Translations under genes and position numbers: made by a program
Origin: Cymodocea nodosa
Taxonomy: Eukaryota > Streptophyta > Magnoliopsida > Alismatales > Cymodoceaceae
Assembly (NCBI GenBank): GCA_036874045.1
Contig: JAZBRI010000011.1
Coordinates: 992,001-1,056,000 of the forward strand
Reading direction: 5' to 3'
DNA: 64,000 nt
Notes under the pieces: model-generated
Seen by the model: the letters and a program-made list of their open reading frames with translations, nothing else
The model's database searches: none
What the model was told of the DNA's origin: nothing
Shown: positions 48,055-59,763 of the stretch, in pieces
How positions within the stretch are numbered: the first letter of the stretch is position 1
How the letters are laid out: every line of letters begins with the position of its first letter

Positions 48055-49343
48055 AATGCTAAGGGCTTAAATATTTTATTTTGTGCATTGAGTTATGAAC
48101 AGTTCAGTAAAGTGTCGGCATATAAATCTGCTTATAAGGTGTGGCATGCATTAGAAGTTTCACATCAAGGTACTTCTCAAGTTAAAGAGACTAAAATAAA
48201 CATATTGATTCATAAGTATGAACTCTTTAAGATGCATGAAGACGAAAGTATTTTTGAGATGTTTTCCAGATTTCTTGATATCATAAACTCTTTAAAATTC
48301 TTAGGAAAGAATTTTGAACAAAAGGATTTGGTGAGGAAAATTCTCAGATCCCTATAATCTAAATGGTCTTAGAAAGTAACATCAATTGAGGAATCATGAG
48401 ATTTAAATGTTTATACCATGAATGAACTTATAGGAAACATAATAGCTTATGAAGTTCAATTAAATGAATCACTGAGTCACAACAAACTAAAAATGAAGAA
48501 AGAAATAGCCTTCAAAATTAATTCAGATTTTGATATATCTACTGATTCTAACAAGGATTTGATTTTGCTGACTAGGAAATTGAAGAAAGCATGGAAAGCT
48601 AGGAAATAGCAAAGGAACAAAAATGATAAACCTTCAACATCAAAATCACTAAATGACAAGAATTCTTCATCTAGAAAGTATGTATGTTACAACTGTAAGA
48701 AACCTGGACATCTTTCTCCAGACTGTCCTATGAGGAAAAATGAAAAGCATAGTAGGACAAATCAGAAGAAGACGACTTAGAAAACTTAGAAAAAGTTTTA
48801 CAAAAAAAAGGCTTTGAAGGTCACTTGGATGACACATCTGAAGAGTCTGAATCTGAGAAATTATCATCAAAATCTTCACATTCAGAAGGAGAACAAGAGT
48901 TAGAAGACGTTGCTCATTTGTGCTTCATGGCAGATGAGTCTGAGGTAATATCTGATCCTGAAAGTCATTCAGATTTCAACTTTGATGAATTATTATGTGC
49001 TTATCATGCATTATTACAAAAACCTAAAGTATACAAATTGGAAAATAAGAATATTAGAAAATCTTCATCCATTATGGAAAAAGAAAATTGTTTCCTGTTT
49101 ACTACTTTAGAAAAGTTTAAATGTGATAATGAAAATCATGCTAGAGATTTGCAAAAATTTAGATTTAATGAATGTATCTTGCATGAACAAATACAGAATA
49201 TAAATGATGAAAAATTAAAGATAGAATCTGAGAATGAAATGTTAAGGAAAAATATAAATGAAGTTGAATTAGAGATAGATAAATGAAAACTGAGAGTGCT
49301 AGATTTAAATTCTACCATTGAGAAATGGAATTTAAGTCAAACT
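48055..49343 (+). pseudogene. Second gag fragment fused to the end of element D
   Basis: Family II gag from about residue 75 (LNAKGLNILFCALSYEQF) to the coiled-coil region (DLNSTIEKWNLSQT). The knuckle CYNCKKPGHLSPDC is complete. The join with D lies in TTTAAATGCTAAGG; AATG is present on both sides. A start codon in the D part (48004) opens a frame that runs into this gag (48004-48357), an accidental fusion. Stops lie near 48355, 48370, 48398, 48607, 48778 and 48787, with a frameshift near 48829 and another stop at 49284. The right end is cut by the LTR of E1. Confidence 0.88.
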
Positions 49344-50272
49344 TGTTAGGATCGATAGGCTCACCAGAGGGGGGATGAATGGTGAAAGTGTGTAGTTTTA
49401 AAATTCTTTTAATGTTGAATCGAATGATTCAACAAAAATGTAATGAGATGAAACTAATATAGTGCAAATCAACAGAGAAAAGAAACACACAGCAAATTTT
49501 TAGGTGGTTCACCAATTTGGCTAGTCCACCCCCAAGATTCACTTGGGCTTCACTAAGTGTTTCAACACTTACACACTTGCTTTCAAGTCAAAGCAAGAAC
49601 CAACTACACAGAAGTTTTCAGGTAAAAACTTCAGTAAACCAACCTCTAGAGTTTTCAGGTCGAAACTTAAACCAACACTGTATGTAGCTTTCAAGTTGAA
49701 GCTAAGAACCAACAACTTTAAACCTTCAATCAAAGTTTTGGCACAAGAGCTTTTTCTATAGTAGATCATCTAAATATTCTAAAAACTCGAATAGTTATCT
49801 AACTCTCCGAAAGGAAAACTCGGATAGTTATCTAACTCTGCGACAAGTCCTTTAAGCTTCTGTTCTGTATTTCTGCACGGGGTTTATTGAATGACTTAAC
49901 TTTCGGATAGTTATACCTGTAACTCTCCAAAAAGTCATTTAAGCTTCCGGATAGTTAACTCCTTAACTATCCAATCATTCAATCTCCTTAACTGCCTGAT
50001 AAAATAACTCTCCGAAGGCTTTACAATTTCGGATAGTTATTCTTCTAACTGTCCGATAGTATTGCTGTTGTTTTAAACTTACTCTTCGAACCTATAACTG
50101 TTTGATTTTCCTATAAGTTTAAGACGGTATTATCTAGAAACTTCTCCATCTGTTCATCTGCATGAAATCTATTCTATCTGCCTTCTGATCTAATGCTGCA
50201 CTGACTTAACTATGAAATACAATATGTTTCCTCACATAGGTTTTGCATTATCAAAATACTAGGGTCCTAACA
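49344..50272 (-). repeat. 3' LTR of E1 with large internal deletion
   Basis: 929 bp, TGTTAGGATCG...GGGTCCTAACA on the plus strand. Compared with 53628-55431 it lacks about 880 bases (54067-54945 there); the join is near 49782. It keeps both ends and many TCGGATAGTTA / AACTCTCCGAAA motifs. Short ORFs at 49543-49769 are LTR sequence shared with 53828-54085. Confidence 0.88.
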
Positions 50273-50703
50273 ATCTCCCCCTTTTTGATAATGACAAAAA
50301 CCTTTACATCTATTTACATGTATTTCACTCCCTAGTGTATTACTATACAATCAGTCACAAAGAGAAAAATAAAACAGGAATTTATCAATACTATACTAAC
50401 GAGTAGGGATTCCTCCCCTTGACTTTGAGCTGACTTCTCCCCCTATCTATGTGCTGAGTTTTTCTTCTCTTTTAATGATTCTCTTTTAGTGCTTGTTGGA
50501 AATACTGTAAGTGACCAAATTTCCAAATTCTTCTCCCCCTTTTTGTCATTATATAAAAAGGTGAGGACTGTAAAACTAAGTTTCTGTAAAAGCTGATATT
50601 GACTGTATCCTACACGAGAAGGTTAGTAGAAAAACAAGCTCCCAAATGGTGAGCTTAATGAAAAAAATATTTAAAGATCTTGTAAAGAACATATTCCTAG
50701 ATT
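50273..50703 (-). promoter_or_regulatory. Polypurine tracts and 3' untranslated region of E1
   Basis: On the minus strand, AAAAAGGGGGAGAT at 50273-50286 next to the LTR, and further tracts at about 50411-50421, 50434-50446 and 50531-50545 (AAAAAGGGGGAGAA). There is no coding sequence before the pol stop at 50704. Confidence 0.85.
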
Positions 50704-52604
50704 TCATCTAATACGATTAAAAGTTGATTCATTTAGAGGTTTGGTGAAAATATCTGCAAGTTGATTTTATGTTGGCATAAACTTAAGTGAAATGTTCCCT
50801 TTCTCCACATGATCTCTCAGAAAATGATATTTGATCTCGATATGTTTGGCACTGGAATGAAGTACTATATTCTTAGATAGACTGATTGCACTGCTGTTAT
50901 CACAAAATATGATTGAATTCTAAATTTTCAGTCTGTAATCTGCTAGAGTTTGCTACATCCAAAGGATTTGTGCACAGCACAATCCAGCTGCAATATACTC
51001 AGCTTCAGTAGTAGATAAGGCTATACAATTTTGTTTCCTACTGAACCATGAGATTAAAGAACATCCAAGTAATTGACAAGTACCACTGGTGCTTTTTCTA
51101 TCAGATCTACTGCCTGCATAATCTGCATCACTATAGCTTGTTAAAATCAAACTACTGTCAACCGAGTAGAACAATCCGAAATCTTTTGTTCCTTGTAGAT
51201 ATCTAAAAATCCTTTTGATTGATTTCAAATGTGATTCCTTTGGTGATGCTTGAAATCTTGCACACAAGCATACATTGAACATAATATCTGGCCTGCTAGG
51301 TGAAAGGTATAACAGGGATCCAATTATACCTCTATATTGCCTTTGATCCACTACAACACTTGAATCATCCATTTCTATTTTAATGCTTGAACTCATTGGA
51401 GTATTTGCAGATTTGATGTTTTCATAACCAAATTTCTTCAACATCTCTTTGCAGTATTTTTCTTGGTTGACAAATATACCATTATGCATTTGATGAATCT
51501 GTAATCCCAAGAAAAACTTCAATTCTCCCATCATGCTCATTTCAAATTTATTTTTCATTAAATTCTGAAATTCATGTCAGAGATCTTTTGAAGTGGCTCC
51601 AAAGACTATATCATCAACATATATTTGAACAATCAACATATGCACATCAAAAGTTTTGATAAACAAAGTGTTGTCCACTTTGCCAATAGAAAAATTATTT
51701 TCAGTTAAATTTTTTTTCAATTTCTCATACCAAGCTCTAGGTGCCTATTTCAAACCATATAGAGCCTTTCTTAGTTTGTAGACATGATCCAGCTTGAGTT
51801 CATCTTCAAATCTAGGAGGTTGTTTAACAAACACTTCTTCCGGAATTTCTCCATTTAAGAAGACACTTTTCTCATCCATTTGAAACAATCTTATCTTCAT
51901 ACTACTTGCAAAGGCAAGCAACATTCTGATAGCTTCAATCCTAGCTACAGGAGCAAAAGTTTCTTCATAGTCAATACCTTCCTGTTGATTGTAGTCTTGT
52001 GCAACTAATCAAGCTTTATTCCTAAGAATGTTACCTTCTTCATCTAATTTGTTTTTGAAAATCCATTTAGTTCCAATGATGGATTTTCTTGCAAGTTTTT
52101 CTATTAGTTCCCACACATTGTTTTTCTAGAACTAATTTAATTCTTCCTGCATAGCCATTGTCCAGTAGGTATCCTTACAAGCTTCATCTATTGATTTTGG
52201 CTCTATTTCTGACACAAATACACAAAATTTGCAGATATCTTGTGCTTTGCTTCTAGTTTGTACCCCTTTAGATATATTTCCAATAATTTGTTTCTCGGGA
52301 TGATCAGATCTAAACTTCCAACTGTTATGATTCTAATATCTATGGTTGAAATTCTGGTCTGATACTTGTGAAATGGTATTCTACTTGCAGTTATCATCTT
52401 TAAAGTATTCATTTTCACTATCATTATTAATCTTCAGCTTTTGAAATTCTGTAATAGATCTTTATTAAACTGAACATTTATACTTTCCTCCACTTTTCTA
52501 TCTTCAGCAAAATATACTCTGTAAGCTTTGCTTCTCAAGGAGTAACCAACAAGTATGGCAGGTTCAGACTTAGCATCAAACTTGTCTTTAGAATTCTTAT
52601 AGTC
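50704..52604 (-). pseudogene. pol remnant of E1 (integrase end, RT, RNase H)
   Basis: Integrase C-terminus (KFDAKSEPAILVGYSLRSKAY, about 52560-52500), then a decayed linker with a frameshift near 52434. RT has QQEGIDYEETFAPVARIEAI, VFVKQPPRFEDELKLDHVYK and an intact active-site IYVDDIVFG near 51625. The RT end and RNase H (50953-51558 open) show SRPDIMFNVCLCARFQASP and RKSTSGTCQLLGCSLISWF. Pol ends NESTFNRIR and TGA at 50704. Stops: GLK-TAG-AP at 51745-51747 (shared with E2), a CGA-type TGA near 51578, one near 50954 and others near 52010, 52130 and 52140. Protease and most of integrase are replaced by ORF3 sequence. Confidence 0.9.
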
Positions 52605-53627
52605 AAACTTTGAACTCATATGCTGTAGTTGAGACATAAAAACATCAAACCAATTTATTTGAATTCTATTCAACAAGTTATAAGTTGCATATAAACAACT
52701 TCTACTGACTTCCATATTGTGTCCAACTCTCTGAAATAAATTTGCATGCAATATATTTGCAATAAACCTTGCCTCTACATTCAGATTTTCCATTAATCTC
52801 ATTTCAGAATATACATCTAGAATTTTTGATAAAGACTGAATGTTCCATTTTAGTTGTCTAATCATGTCAAATCTGTTAGTAACAACAACACCTTCATTCT
52901 TTAATCCCAAAACTTCAAAAATTAATTCAAGAGACAATATAAACTCCTGTTGATGCATTTGAGTTTCTAGAAAATTTCCATTCTTGACCAGATTGCTATA
53001 AAAAGCTATAATAAGCTCTATGTATTGCTTCCATTTCGTTCCTACTGGCAAGAATTGAATGAGGCATTGAAACTCAAATAGATCTCTTATTTCCGTCAAA
53101 TTTCTGAACTTTATTAGATGAGCATGCAGAATCTAACATGTAATCAAATTATTGTATTTTTGCAATGCTTCTTTAGATCTAAAATGAATTGAATTACCTT
53201 GAATTTGTAATACTGTACACAAAGAAGGTGATACCTGAAGCCGTGATTCAGAGTTTAAATCATCTTCAGGAACCTCTTCTTCAAAATGAATGTCATGTTG
53301 TTCCTCTTCCAAAATATTATCTTGAAGTTGCTTAGGTAAGCTTGATTCTTCAACTTCAACAGTGTTAGGAACATCTTCAATATGCTCAACATTCATCTGT
53401 TTAGTCTCTTTAGAATGATCAGAGTTCAATGTTTTCATAAATTCTACAACTAGTGTATCTGTCTGTAATTGTTCATTTTTTTCAACAAATATTTCCATTG
53501 ATTCATGCTATGAATTCTCAGACTCTGCTTCTATAGATTCTGTAGAAGGCTGGTTAACTTTTAACTCTTCTGAAGTCTTAACATTTTCAATATCTGCTAC
53601 TCTAGACACTTCAGCCTGTGAACTAGT
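52605..53627 (-). pseudogene. Family II ORF3 fragment fused to E1 pol
   Basis: The central and C-terminal parts of ORF3: VADIENVKTSEELKVNQPS, the acidic DNILEEEQHDIHFEEEVPED, RDLFEFQCLIQFLPVG, FYSNLVKNGNF and INWFDVFMSQLQHMSSK. At HMSSK, near 52604-52612, it passes in frame into the integrase C-terminus of E1 (FDYKNSKDKFDAKS). This gives an open 221-codon chimera (52434-53099). Stops at 53508 and 53133 are shared with F, and the latter also with D, so this piece is a close relative of F. The upstream edge is the insertion point of the E2 LTR, next to CTAGT. Confidence 0.88.
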
Positions 53628-55431
53628 TGTTAGGATCGATAGGCTCACTAGAGTGGGGGTGAATGGTGAAAGTGTGTAGTTTAAAAATTCTTTTAATGTT
53701 GAATTGAATGATTCAACAGAAATGTAATGAGATAAAACTAATATAATGCAAATCAATAGAGATAAGAAACACACAGCAAATTTTTTAGGTGGTTCACCAA
53801 TTTGGCTAGTCCACCCCCAAGATTCACTTGGGCTTCACTAAGTGTTTCAACACTTACACACTTGCTTTTAGGTCAAAGCAAGAACCAACTACACAGAAGT
53901 TTTCAGGTCGAAACTTCAGTAAACCAACCTCTAGAGTTTTCAGGTCGAAACTAAAACCAACACTGTATGTAGCTTTCACGTTGAAGCCACGAACCAACAA
54001 CTTTAATCCTTCAATCAGAGTTTTGGCGCATAGAGCTTTTTTTGCAGTAGATCATCTGAATATTCTTCACTGTTTGCAAACTTGAGTGTAATTGGAATTT
54101 GGAGTGTAGCTCACTGTATATCTCTCTTTTGTATATCCGTTGTCTGTATTTTGAATATATACTTGATATGTACAACAATCATATTTTCCTCCAACAGATG
54201 TATTCTACTGTACTTGATTAGGATCAAGTCCCAATACGGCAAGTGACCATTTAGAAAATCGTTTCAAGATATCTTACCGATTTTCCTATTCTTTCAAGTA
54301 GTTAGCTATGCAACTCTTCGAAGAGTAATTGTAACTCACCGAAAGATCACTTAACCTTTATTGCCAGGTAGGATTCCAAAATATTTAAATGTGAGCTGTC
54401 ATCCAATCAGATACTTATAACTATAACTCACCGAACAGTTATATACTTGTCGGATAGTTTGACTCTGTCAACTTTCTAATTGCTTTAATTTAGCACGTGC
54501 ATAAAGGGTTGACTTAAGTTTTGGAAGGTTATCCCTGTAACTCACCGAAATGCTTCAAGATTTCGGATAGTTATTTTTCTAACTCTCTAAAAACTTATTT
54601 GAGCCACTCTCTAGAATTCTGCACATGGGAAATTCAATGACTTAAGTTTCGGATGGTTAAACTGTAACTCACCGAAACTCTTTTGGAATTTTAGATAGTT
54701 ATCTTTCTAACTCTCCGAAAACCCATTTGAGCATCTGTTTGGAATTTTGCACGTGGGAAATTTGCTGACTTAAGTTTCGGATAGTTAAACTGTAACTCAC
54801 TAAAACTCTCTTGAAATTTCGGATAGTTATCTAACTCTCAGATTTTCCCTTTTAAGCTTTCAACTACCGGCTTCTCCATTTTGCACGTGCGTAATAAAAT
54901 GACTTAAGTTCCGAAAAGTTATGCCTGTAACTTACCGAAAAACTCGAATAGTTATCTAACTCTCCGAAAAGAAAACTCGGATAGTTATCTAACTCTCCAA
55001 CAAGTCCTTTAAGCTTCTGTTCTGTATTTCTGCACGTGGTTTATTGAATGACTTAACTTTCGGATAATTATACTTGTAACTCTCTGAAAAGTCCTTTAAG
55101 CTTCCGGATTGTTAACTCCTTAACTATCCGATCATTCAATCTCCTTAACTGTCTGATTAAATAACTCTCCGAAGGCTTTGTAAAATTCGGATAGTTATCC
55201 TTCTAGTTGTCCGATAGTCTTGCTGCTTTTTACTCTTCGAATACTTGAACTTGTAACTGTCCGATTTTGCTGTATCTTGAAAGTATTATCATCTGGAACC
55301 TTCTCGATCTGTTCATCTGCTTGGAATTTGTTCTAACAGCCTTCTGATCTAATGCAGTATAGACTTAACTGTGAAATACAATATGTTTCCTCACATAGGT
55401 TTTGCATTATCAAAATACTCGGGTTCTAACA
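53628..55431 (-). repeat. 3' LTR of E2 (family III, longest copy)
   Basis: 1804 bp, TGTTAGGATCGATAGG...GGGTTCTAACA on the plus strand, with the polypurine tract at its inner edge. Between 54290 and 55220 there are repeated blocks of about 120 bases, each combining a CACGTG or CACATG, GACTTAAGTTTCGGATAGTTA, TGTAACTCACCGAAA and TTTCGGATAGTTAT. Confidence 0.9.
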
Positions 55432-55840
55432 ATCTCCCCCTTTTTGATAATGACAAAAACCTTTACAATTATTTACATGTATTTCACTCCCTAGTGTATT
55501 TTTATACATTGAGTCACATAGAGAAGCATAAAACAGGAATTTATCAATACTTTACTGACGGGAAGGGATTCCTCCCCCTGACTTTGAGCAAACTTCTCCC
55601 CCTATCTGTGTGCTGAGTTTTTCTCTTTCAATTCTCGCTGGAAATACTGTAAGTGACCATATACTTGACAAATTTCCAAATTCTTCTCCCCCCTTTTGTC
55701 ATTATATAAAAAGGTGAGGACTGTAAAACTAATATTGATTGTATCCTACACAAGTTGGTTAGCAGAAAACAAGCTCCCATATGGTGAGCTTGATGAAAGA
55801 AAAATATTTAAAGATCTTGTAAAGAACATATTCCTAGATT
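55432..55840 (-). promoter_or_regulatory. Polypurine tracts and 3' untranslated region of E2
   Basis: Tracts on the minus strand at 55432-55445 (AAAAAGGGGGAGAT), 55571-55580, about 55593-55606 and 55684-55697. They lie at the same places as in E1. Confidence 0.85.
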
Positions 55841-57922
55841 TCATCTAATATGATTAAAAGTTGACTCATTTAAAGGTTTGGTGAAAATATCTGCAAGTTG
55901 ATTTTCTGTTGGCACAAACTTAAGTGAAATGTTCCCTTTCTCCACATGATCTCTCAGAAAATGATGTCTGATCTCGATAAGCTTGGCTCTGGAATGAAGT
56001 ATTGTATTCTTAGATAGACTGATTGCACTGCTGTTGTCACAAAATATGATTGAATTCTGAATTTTCAGTCTGTAATCTGCTAGAGTTTGCTGCATCCAAA
56101 GGATTTGTGCACAGCACAATCTAGCTGCAATATACTTGGCTTCAGTAGTAGAAAAAGCTATACAATTTTGTTTCCTACTGAACCATGAGATTAAAGAACA
56201 TCCAAGTAATTGACAAGTACCATTGGTGCTTTTTCTATCAGATCTGCTGCCTGCATAATTTGTATCACTATAGCTTGTTAAAATCAAACTACTATCAGCT
56301 GAGTAGAATAATCCGAAATCTTTTGTTCGTTGTAGATATCTGAAAATCCTTTTGACTGATTTCAAATGTGATTCCTTTGGTGATGCTTGAAATCTAGCAC
56401 ACAAGCATACACTGAACATAATATCTAGCCTGCTAGGTGAAAGGTATAACAAGGATCCAATCATACCTCTATATTGCCTTTGATCCACTACAACACTTGA
56501 ATCATCCATTTCCATTTTAATGCTTGAACTCATTGGAGTATTTGTGGATTTGATGTTTCCATAACCAAATTTCTTCAACATCTCTTTGCAATATTTTTCT
56601 TGGTTGTCAAAGATACCATTATGCGCTTGATGAATCTGTAATCCCAAGAAAAACTTCAATTCTCCCATCATGCTTATTTCAAATTTATTTTTCATCAAAT
56701 TCTAAAATTCATGACGGAGATCTTCTGAAGTGGCTCCAAAGACTATAACATCAACATCTATCTGTACAATCAACATATGCACATCAAAAGTTTTGATAAA
56801 CAAAGTGCTATCCACTTTGCCTATAGAAAAATTGCTTTTAGTTAAAAAAATTTTCAATTTCTCATACCAAACTTTAGGTGCCTATTTCAAACCATATAGA
56901 GCCTTTCTCAGTTTCTAGACATGATCTAGCTTGAGTTCATCTTCAAATCCAGGAGGTTGTTTAACAAACACTTCTTCTTGAATTTCTCCATTTAAGAATG
57001 CACTTTTCACATTCATTTGAAACAATCTTATCTTCATACTACTTGCAAAGGCAAGCAACATTCTGATAGCTTCAATCCTAGCTACAAGAGCAAAAGTTTC
57101 TTCATAGTCAATACCTTCCTGCTGATTGTAGCCTTATGCAACTAATTGAGCTTTATTTCTGAGAATGTTACTCATTGCAAGTTTCATTTTTATGTGTCAA
57201 AAATACTACCCAAGTTAATCTAAAGAAATCATCAACAATAACAAAGGTATATTTTCGACCCCCAAGACTTGATACTTGAGAAGGACCAAACAAATCTAAA
57301 TGTAGCAGTTCTAATGGCCTTTTGGTGGACACAACATTTTTACTGTGAAGAGTAGTTCTCTTCTGCTTCCCTAGCATACACTCACTACACACTCTATTTT
57401 CTTAAAAGTGAGTTTAGGTAGACCCCTAACAATATCACTCGTGGATAGCTTTCTGGTATTCTTCATACTGATGTGACCAAGTCTTCTATGCCACACCCAA
57501 TCGTCTTCACCAGTTGCTACCAAACAGGAATTGCTTGCAGAATTTTCACATGGAAAGTTTAATGTATATATTGATCAATTTCTAATACTAGTAAATTTTG
57601 TTTCATTTGTGGTAGGATCAATAATGTAGCAGTTTTTAGCATTAAAAGAAACAATATAGCCTTTATCACATAATTGTCCTACACTTAACAAATTTTGTTT
57701 TAAACCATTTACATGCAAGACATTCTCAATTATACCATTTTCAGATGTAATATTTCCTATTGCAGTTATTTTACACTTTTCATTATTTCCAAACTTAACA
57801 GATCCTGAACGTAGGTTTTTAACTGAGTCAAGAAAGCTTTTCTTACTTGTCATGTGCTTTGAGCATCCACTGTCCACAATCCATTTAGTTGAACGTGCTT
57901 GAAACTCCTTGTCACCCTGCAA
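55841..57922 (-). pseudogene. pol remnant of E2 with integrase core deleted
   Basis: Protease at 57575-57922 (WIVDSGCSKHMTSKKSF, then LLSVGQLCDKGY). The pre-integrase region has a frameshift near 57400 (LGHISMKNTRKLS, SECMLGKQKRTTLHSKN). The integrase start LLHLDLFGP and KYTFVIVDDFFRLTWVVFLTHKNE follows. At about 57175 it jumps to NILRNKAQLVA in early RT, so the second half of the catalytic core and the C-terminal domain are lost. RT continues; its active site is damaged (near 56745 it reads DVDV in place of YVDD). The TAG at GLK-AP (56882-56884) is also in E1. The last 285 codons (55841-56698), through RNase H to NESTFNHIR, are open. Confidence 0.9.
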
Positions 57923-57923
57923 A

Positions 57924-58899
57924 TCATACTGAAATTAAAGCTTTTGGTATCCAAATCTTCTTGGGTCCAATAGAGTTAGTCCTTAAAACATTAAATCTAT
58001 TACCTCTTGGCAGCCACATATGACTTAATCTTTGTTTGATGGCAAACACAGTGGTGTCATCTCTATAAGATCGAATCACTCCACCACAATAAGGTATTTC
58101 TTGTGGTGTAGCATACCCTAGGCCATATTTATTCCCATTTGATCGTTGAGATCCTATTATTTTATTTAATCCTTTTTGTCCTTGAATAAATTTACATATA
58201 GTATATTTCAGATCTGATATAGTAGTTAATAGATTTTTATTTTCATCTTTTAATTCACAGTTATCACAACTATACTTATCTAAATTTGATTTTAGATTTC
58301 TATTTTCAACTATAGTTGATTCTAATTCAGCAAATGAATTTTCTAAGCAATGATTTAATCTTTTAATTTCTTTCTTAAAATTTCTACATTTCACATACAA
58401 ATTATCTACAGTAGATAGAAGACTGTTTATGTCTAAATCATCATGCTCATTTTCTGAACTAGAGGAAGTAGAGCATACCTCTTGTGCTGCAAAACAAACA
58501 TTGGCTGTAGCTTCTTCTTCAGAATTTGATGAACAGCTTGAAGAGCTACTGTCATCCCACGTAGCTTTGAGAGCCATCTTCTTTTTTTCCTTCAATCTCT
58601 TCTTCTTATCTCCTTGATCTTCTTCTGTCTGAAATGGACAGAAGGTCTGTATGTGCCCTTGCCTTTTACATTTGAAACATGTAGGGACCGTTCTTTTAGA
58701 AGAGCTGGACTTATTCTTTTTCTTCATAAACTTTCTAAAGTTCCTTGCCAACAACATGATCTCATCATCGTCTAAGCTTAGAACTTCCTCTATAGATGGA
58801 AATGCCATTTCCTTTTTCTTTTCAGCTTTCTTTTCAACAGCTCCTTCTTGCTCTTTCTAGTCCTTCATCTGAGCTTCGTGGGCCAGAAGATTGCCCAAC
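57924..58899 (-). pseudogene. gag of E2, N-terminus missing
   Basis: Starts inside gag (LGNLLAHEAQMKD then TAG at about 58858). The 294-codon open part from 58808 has LSLDDDEIMLLARNFRKFMK, the CCHC knuckle CFKCKRQGHIQTFC near 58680, a Lys-rich patch, an acidic Ser-rich stretch (SSSSSCSSNSEEEATANVCF) and a coiled-coil-like tail. It ends with GPKKIWIPKALISV and TGA (57924-57926). Protease follows in another frame starting about two bases downstream, so in this copy gag and pol are not in one frame. Compare the conserved same-frame TAA of family II. Confidence 0.88.
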
Positions 58900-59268
58900 A
58901 GTTCTCACGTGACCTATTTTAACCTTTAAGCCTCTAACTTAACGAGTTCTCATGTGACCTCTATACAAACAAAACTCTAACTTAACGAGTTGTCTAAACG
59001 TGCACTGTTCATGATATAGAAGATATAACATTAAAACATATCATGCTTTTCAATAAAAACACACGTTAACTTAACGTTTAGCTAAATGAGAAATTAATGC
59101 AATGAAACGACTAGATATTAACTTCAGATCCAATACAGACAAGTATTTATATCAATAAGATTTTTCTGTATTAATTGATGATTTTAATTTCTTTTCACAA
59201 GCAATAGTAATTGAGGAAATATGATTATTTTCATTCAGCACACATCATCAAAACAAAAATACTCAACA
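58900..59268 (-). repeat. 3' LTR fragment of element F
   Basis: The TGTTGAG edge is at 59268. The fragment corresponds to about 18820-19189 of B's 5' LTR. It has two AACTCGTTAAGTTA-type motifs and CACGTG at about 58906. Confidence 0.87.
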
Positions 59269-59763
59269 ATCTCCCCCTTTTTTATGATGACAAAACCATA
59301 TTAAATCAATTATGAAATATGTTTAACTCAATAAAGCACCTTCGTTGGGTTAACTTTTAATTCAACAAACTTGTTTGTTGACTTAAGTTCACTTAAGCTT
59401 ATTTCTATTGTTTGTGTAAATTTTACCTCTCAGAACTAAAACTCTTAGATGTCAATAATTATATATGTATCAGTTTTCTAATTATCATCTGTCAGATTAC
59501 AATAACCATTTAATAACATCTCCTTTTATAATATATATATGCAATTAAGATCATAATCATCTTTTTATAATATTTCTCCCCCTTTTTGTCAATAATCAAA
59601 AAGATAATTATAGAGAATATATATATGTATATAAGAGAATTACAACAACGATTTCTGTAAACAAGAATAATAATTGAACACATTTACAGAAAAATGTATT
59701 GTTCAATGAATCAAACAAGTAATACAAACATTACATTTTGTATTCAGAAACAAACAAAAACAG
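59269..59763 (-). promoter_or_regulatory. Polypurine tracts and 3' untranslated region of F
   Basis: Tracts on the minus strand at 59269-59283 (AAAAAAGGGGGAGAT) and 59576-59588 (AAAAAGGGGGAG), and a weaker AAAAGGAGATG near 59520. The remainder is AT-rich and non-coding. Confidence 0.85.

Larger units (their letters stand above)
49344..52604 (-). mobile_element. Element E1: family III 3' part
   Basis: Minus strand: a pol running from the integrase C-terminus to the RNase H end, about 430 non-coding bases with several purine tracts, and a 3' LTR. There is no ORF3 between pol and the LTR, unlike families I and II. Upstream, at about 52604, it is fused to a family II ORF3 piece. The 5' LTR, gag and protease are missing. 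Confidence 0.85.
53628..58899 (-). mobile_element. Element E2: family III, 5' truncated, integrase deleted
   Basis: Minus strand: gag (N-terminus missing), protease, start of integrase, RT, RNase H, non-coding purine-tract region and a full 3' LTR. The insertion is in the ORF3 fragment at 53627. The upstream side is cut at about 58899, where a family II LTR interior begins. Confidence 0.87.

Noticed and set aside
52605-55431. E2's LTR read as the 5' LTR of E1
   Set aside because: No primer-binding site follows it; the next bases are ORF3 sequence, and the polypurine tract on its other side shows that it is a 3' LTR.
58900-59268. Independent solo LTR
   Set aside because: It is followed directly by the polypurine tracts and ORF3 of F, and has only one LTR end, so it is F's truncated 3' LTR.
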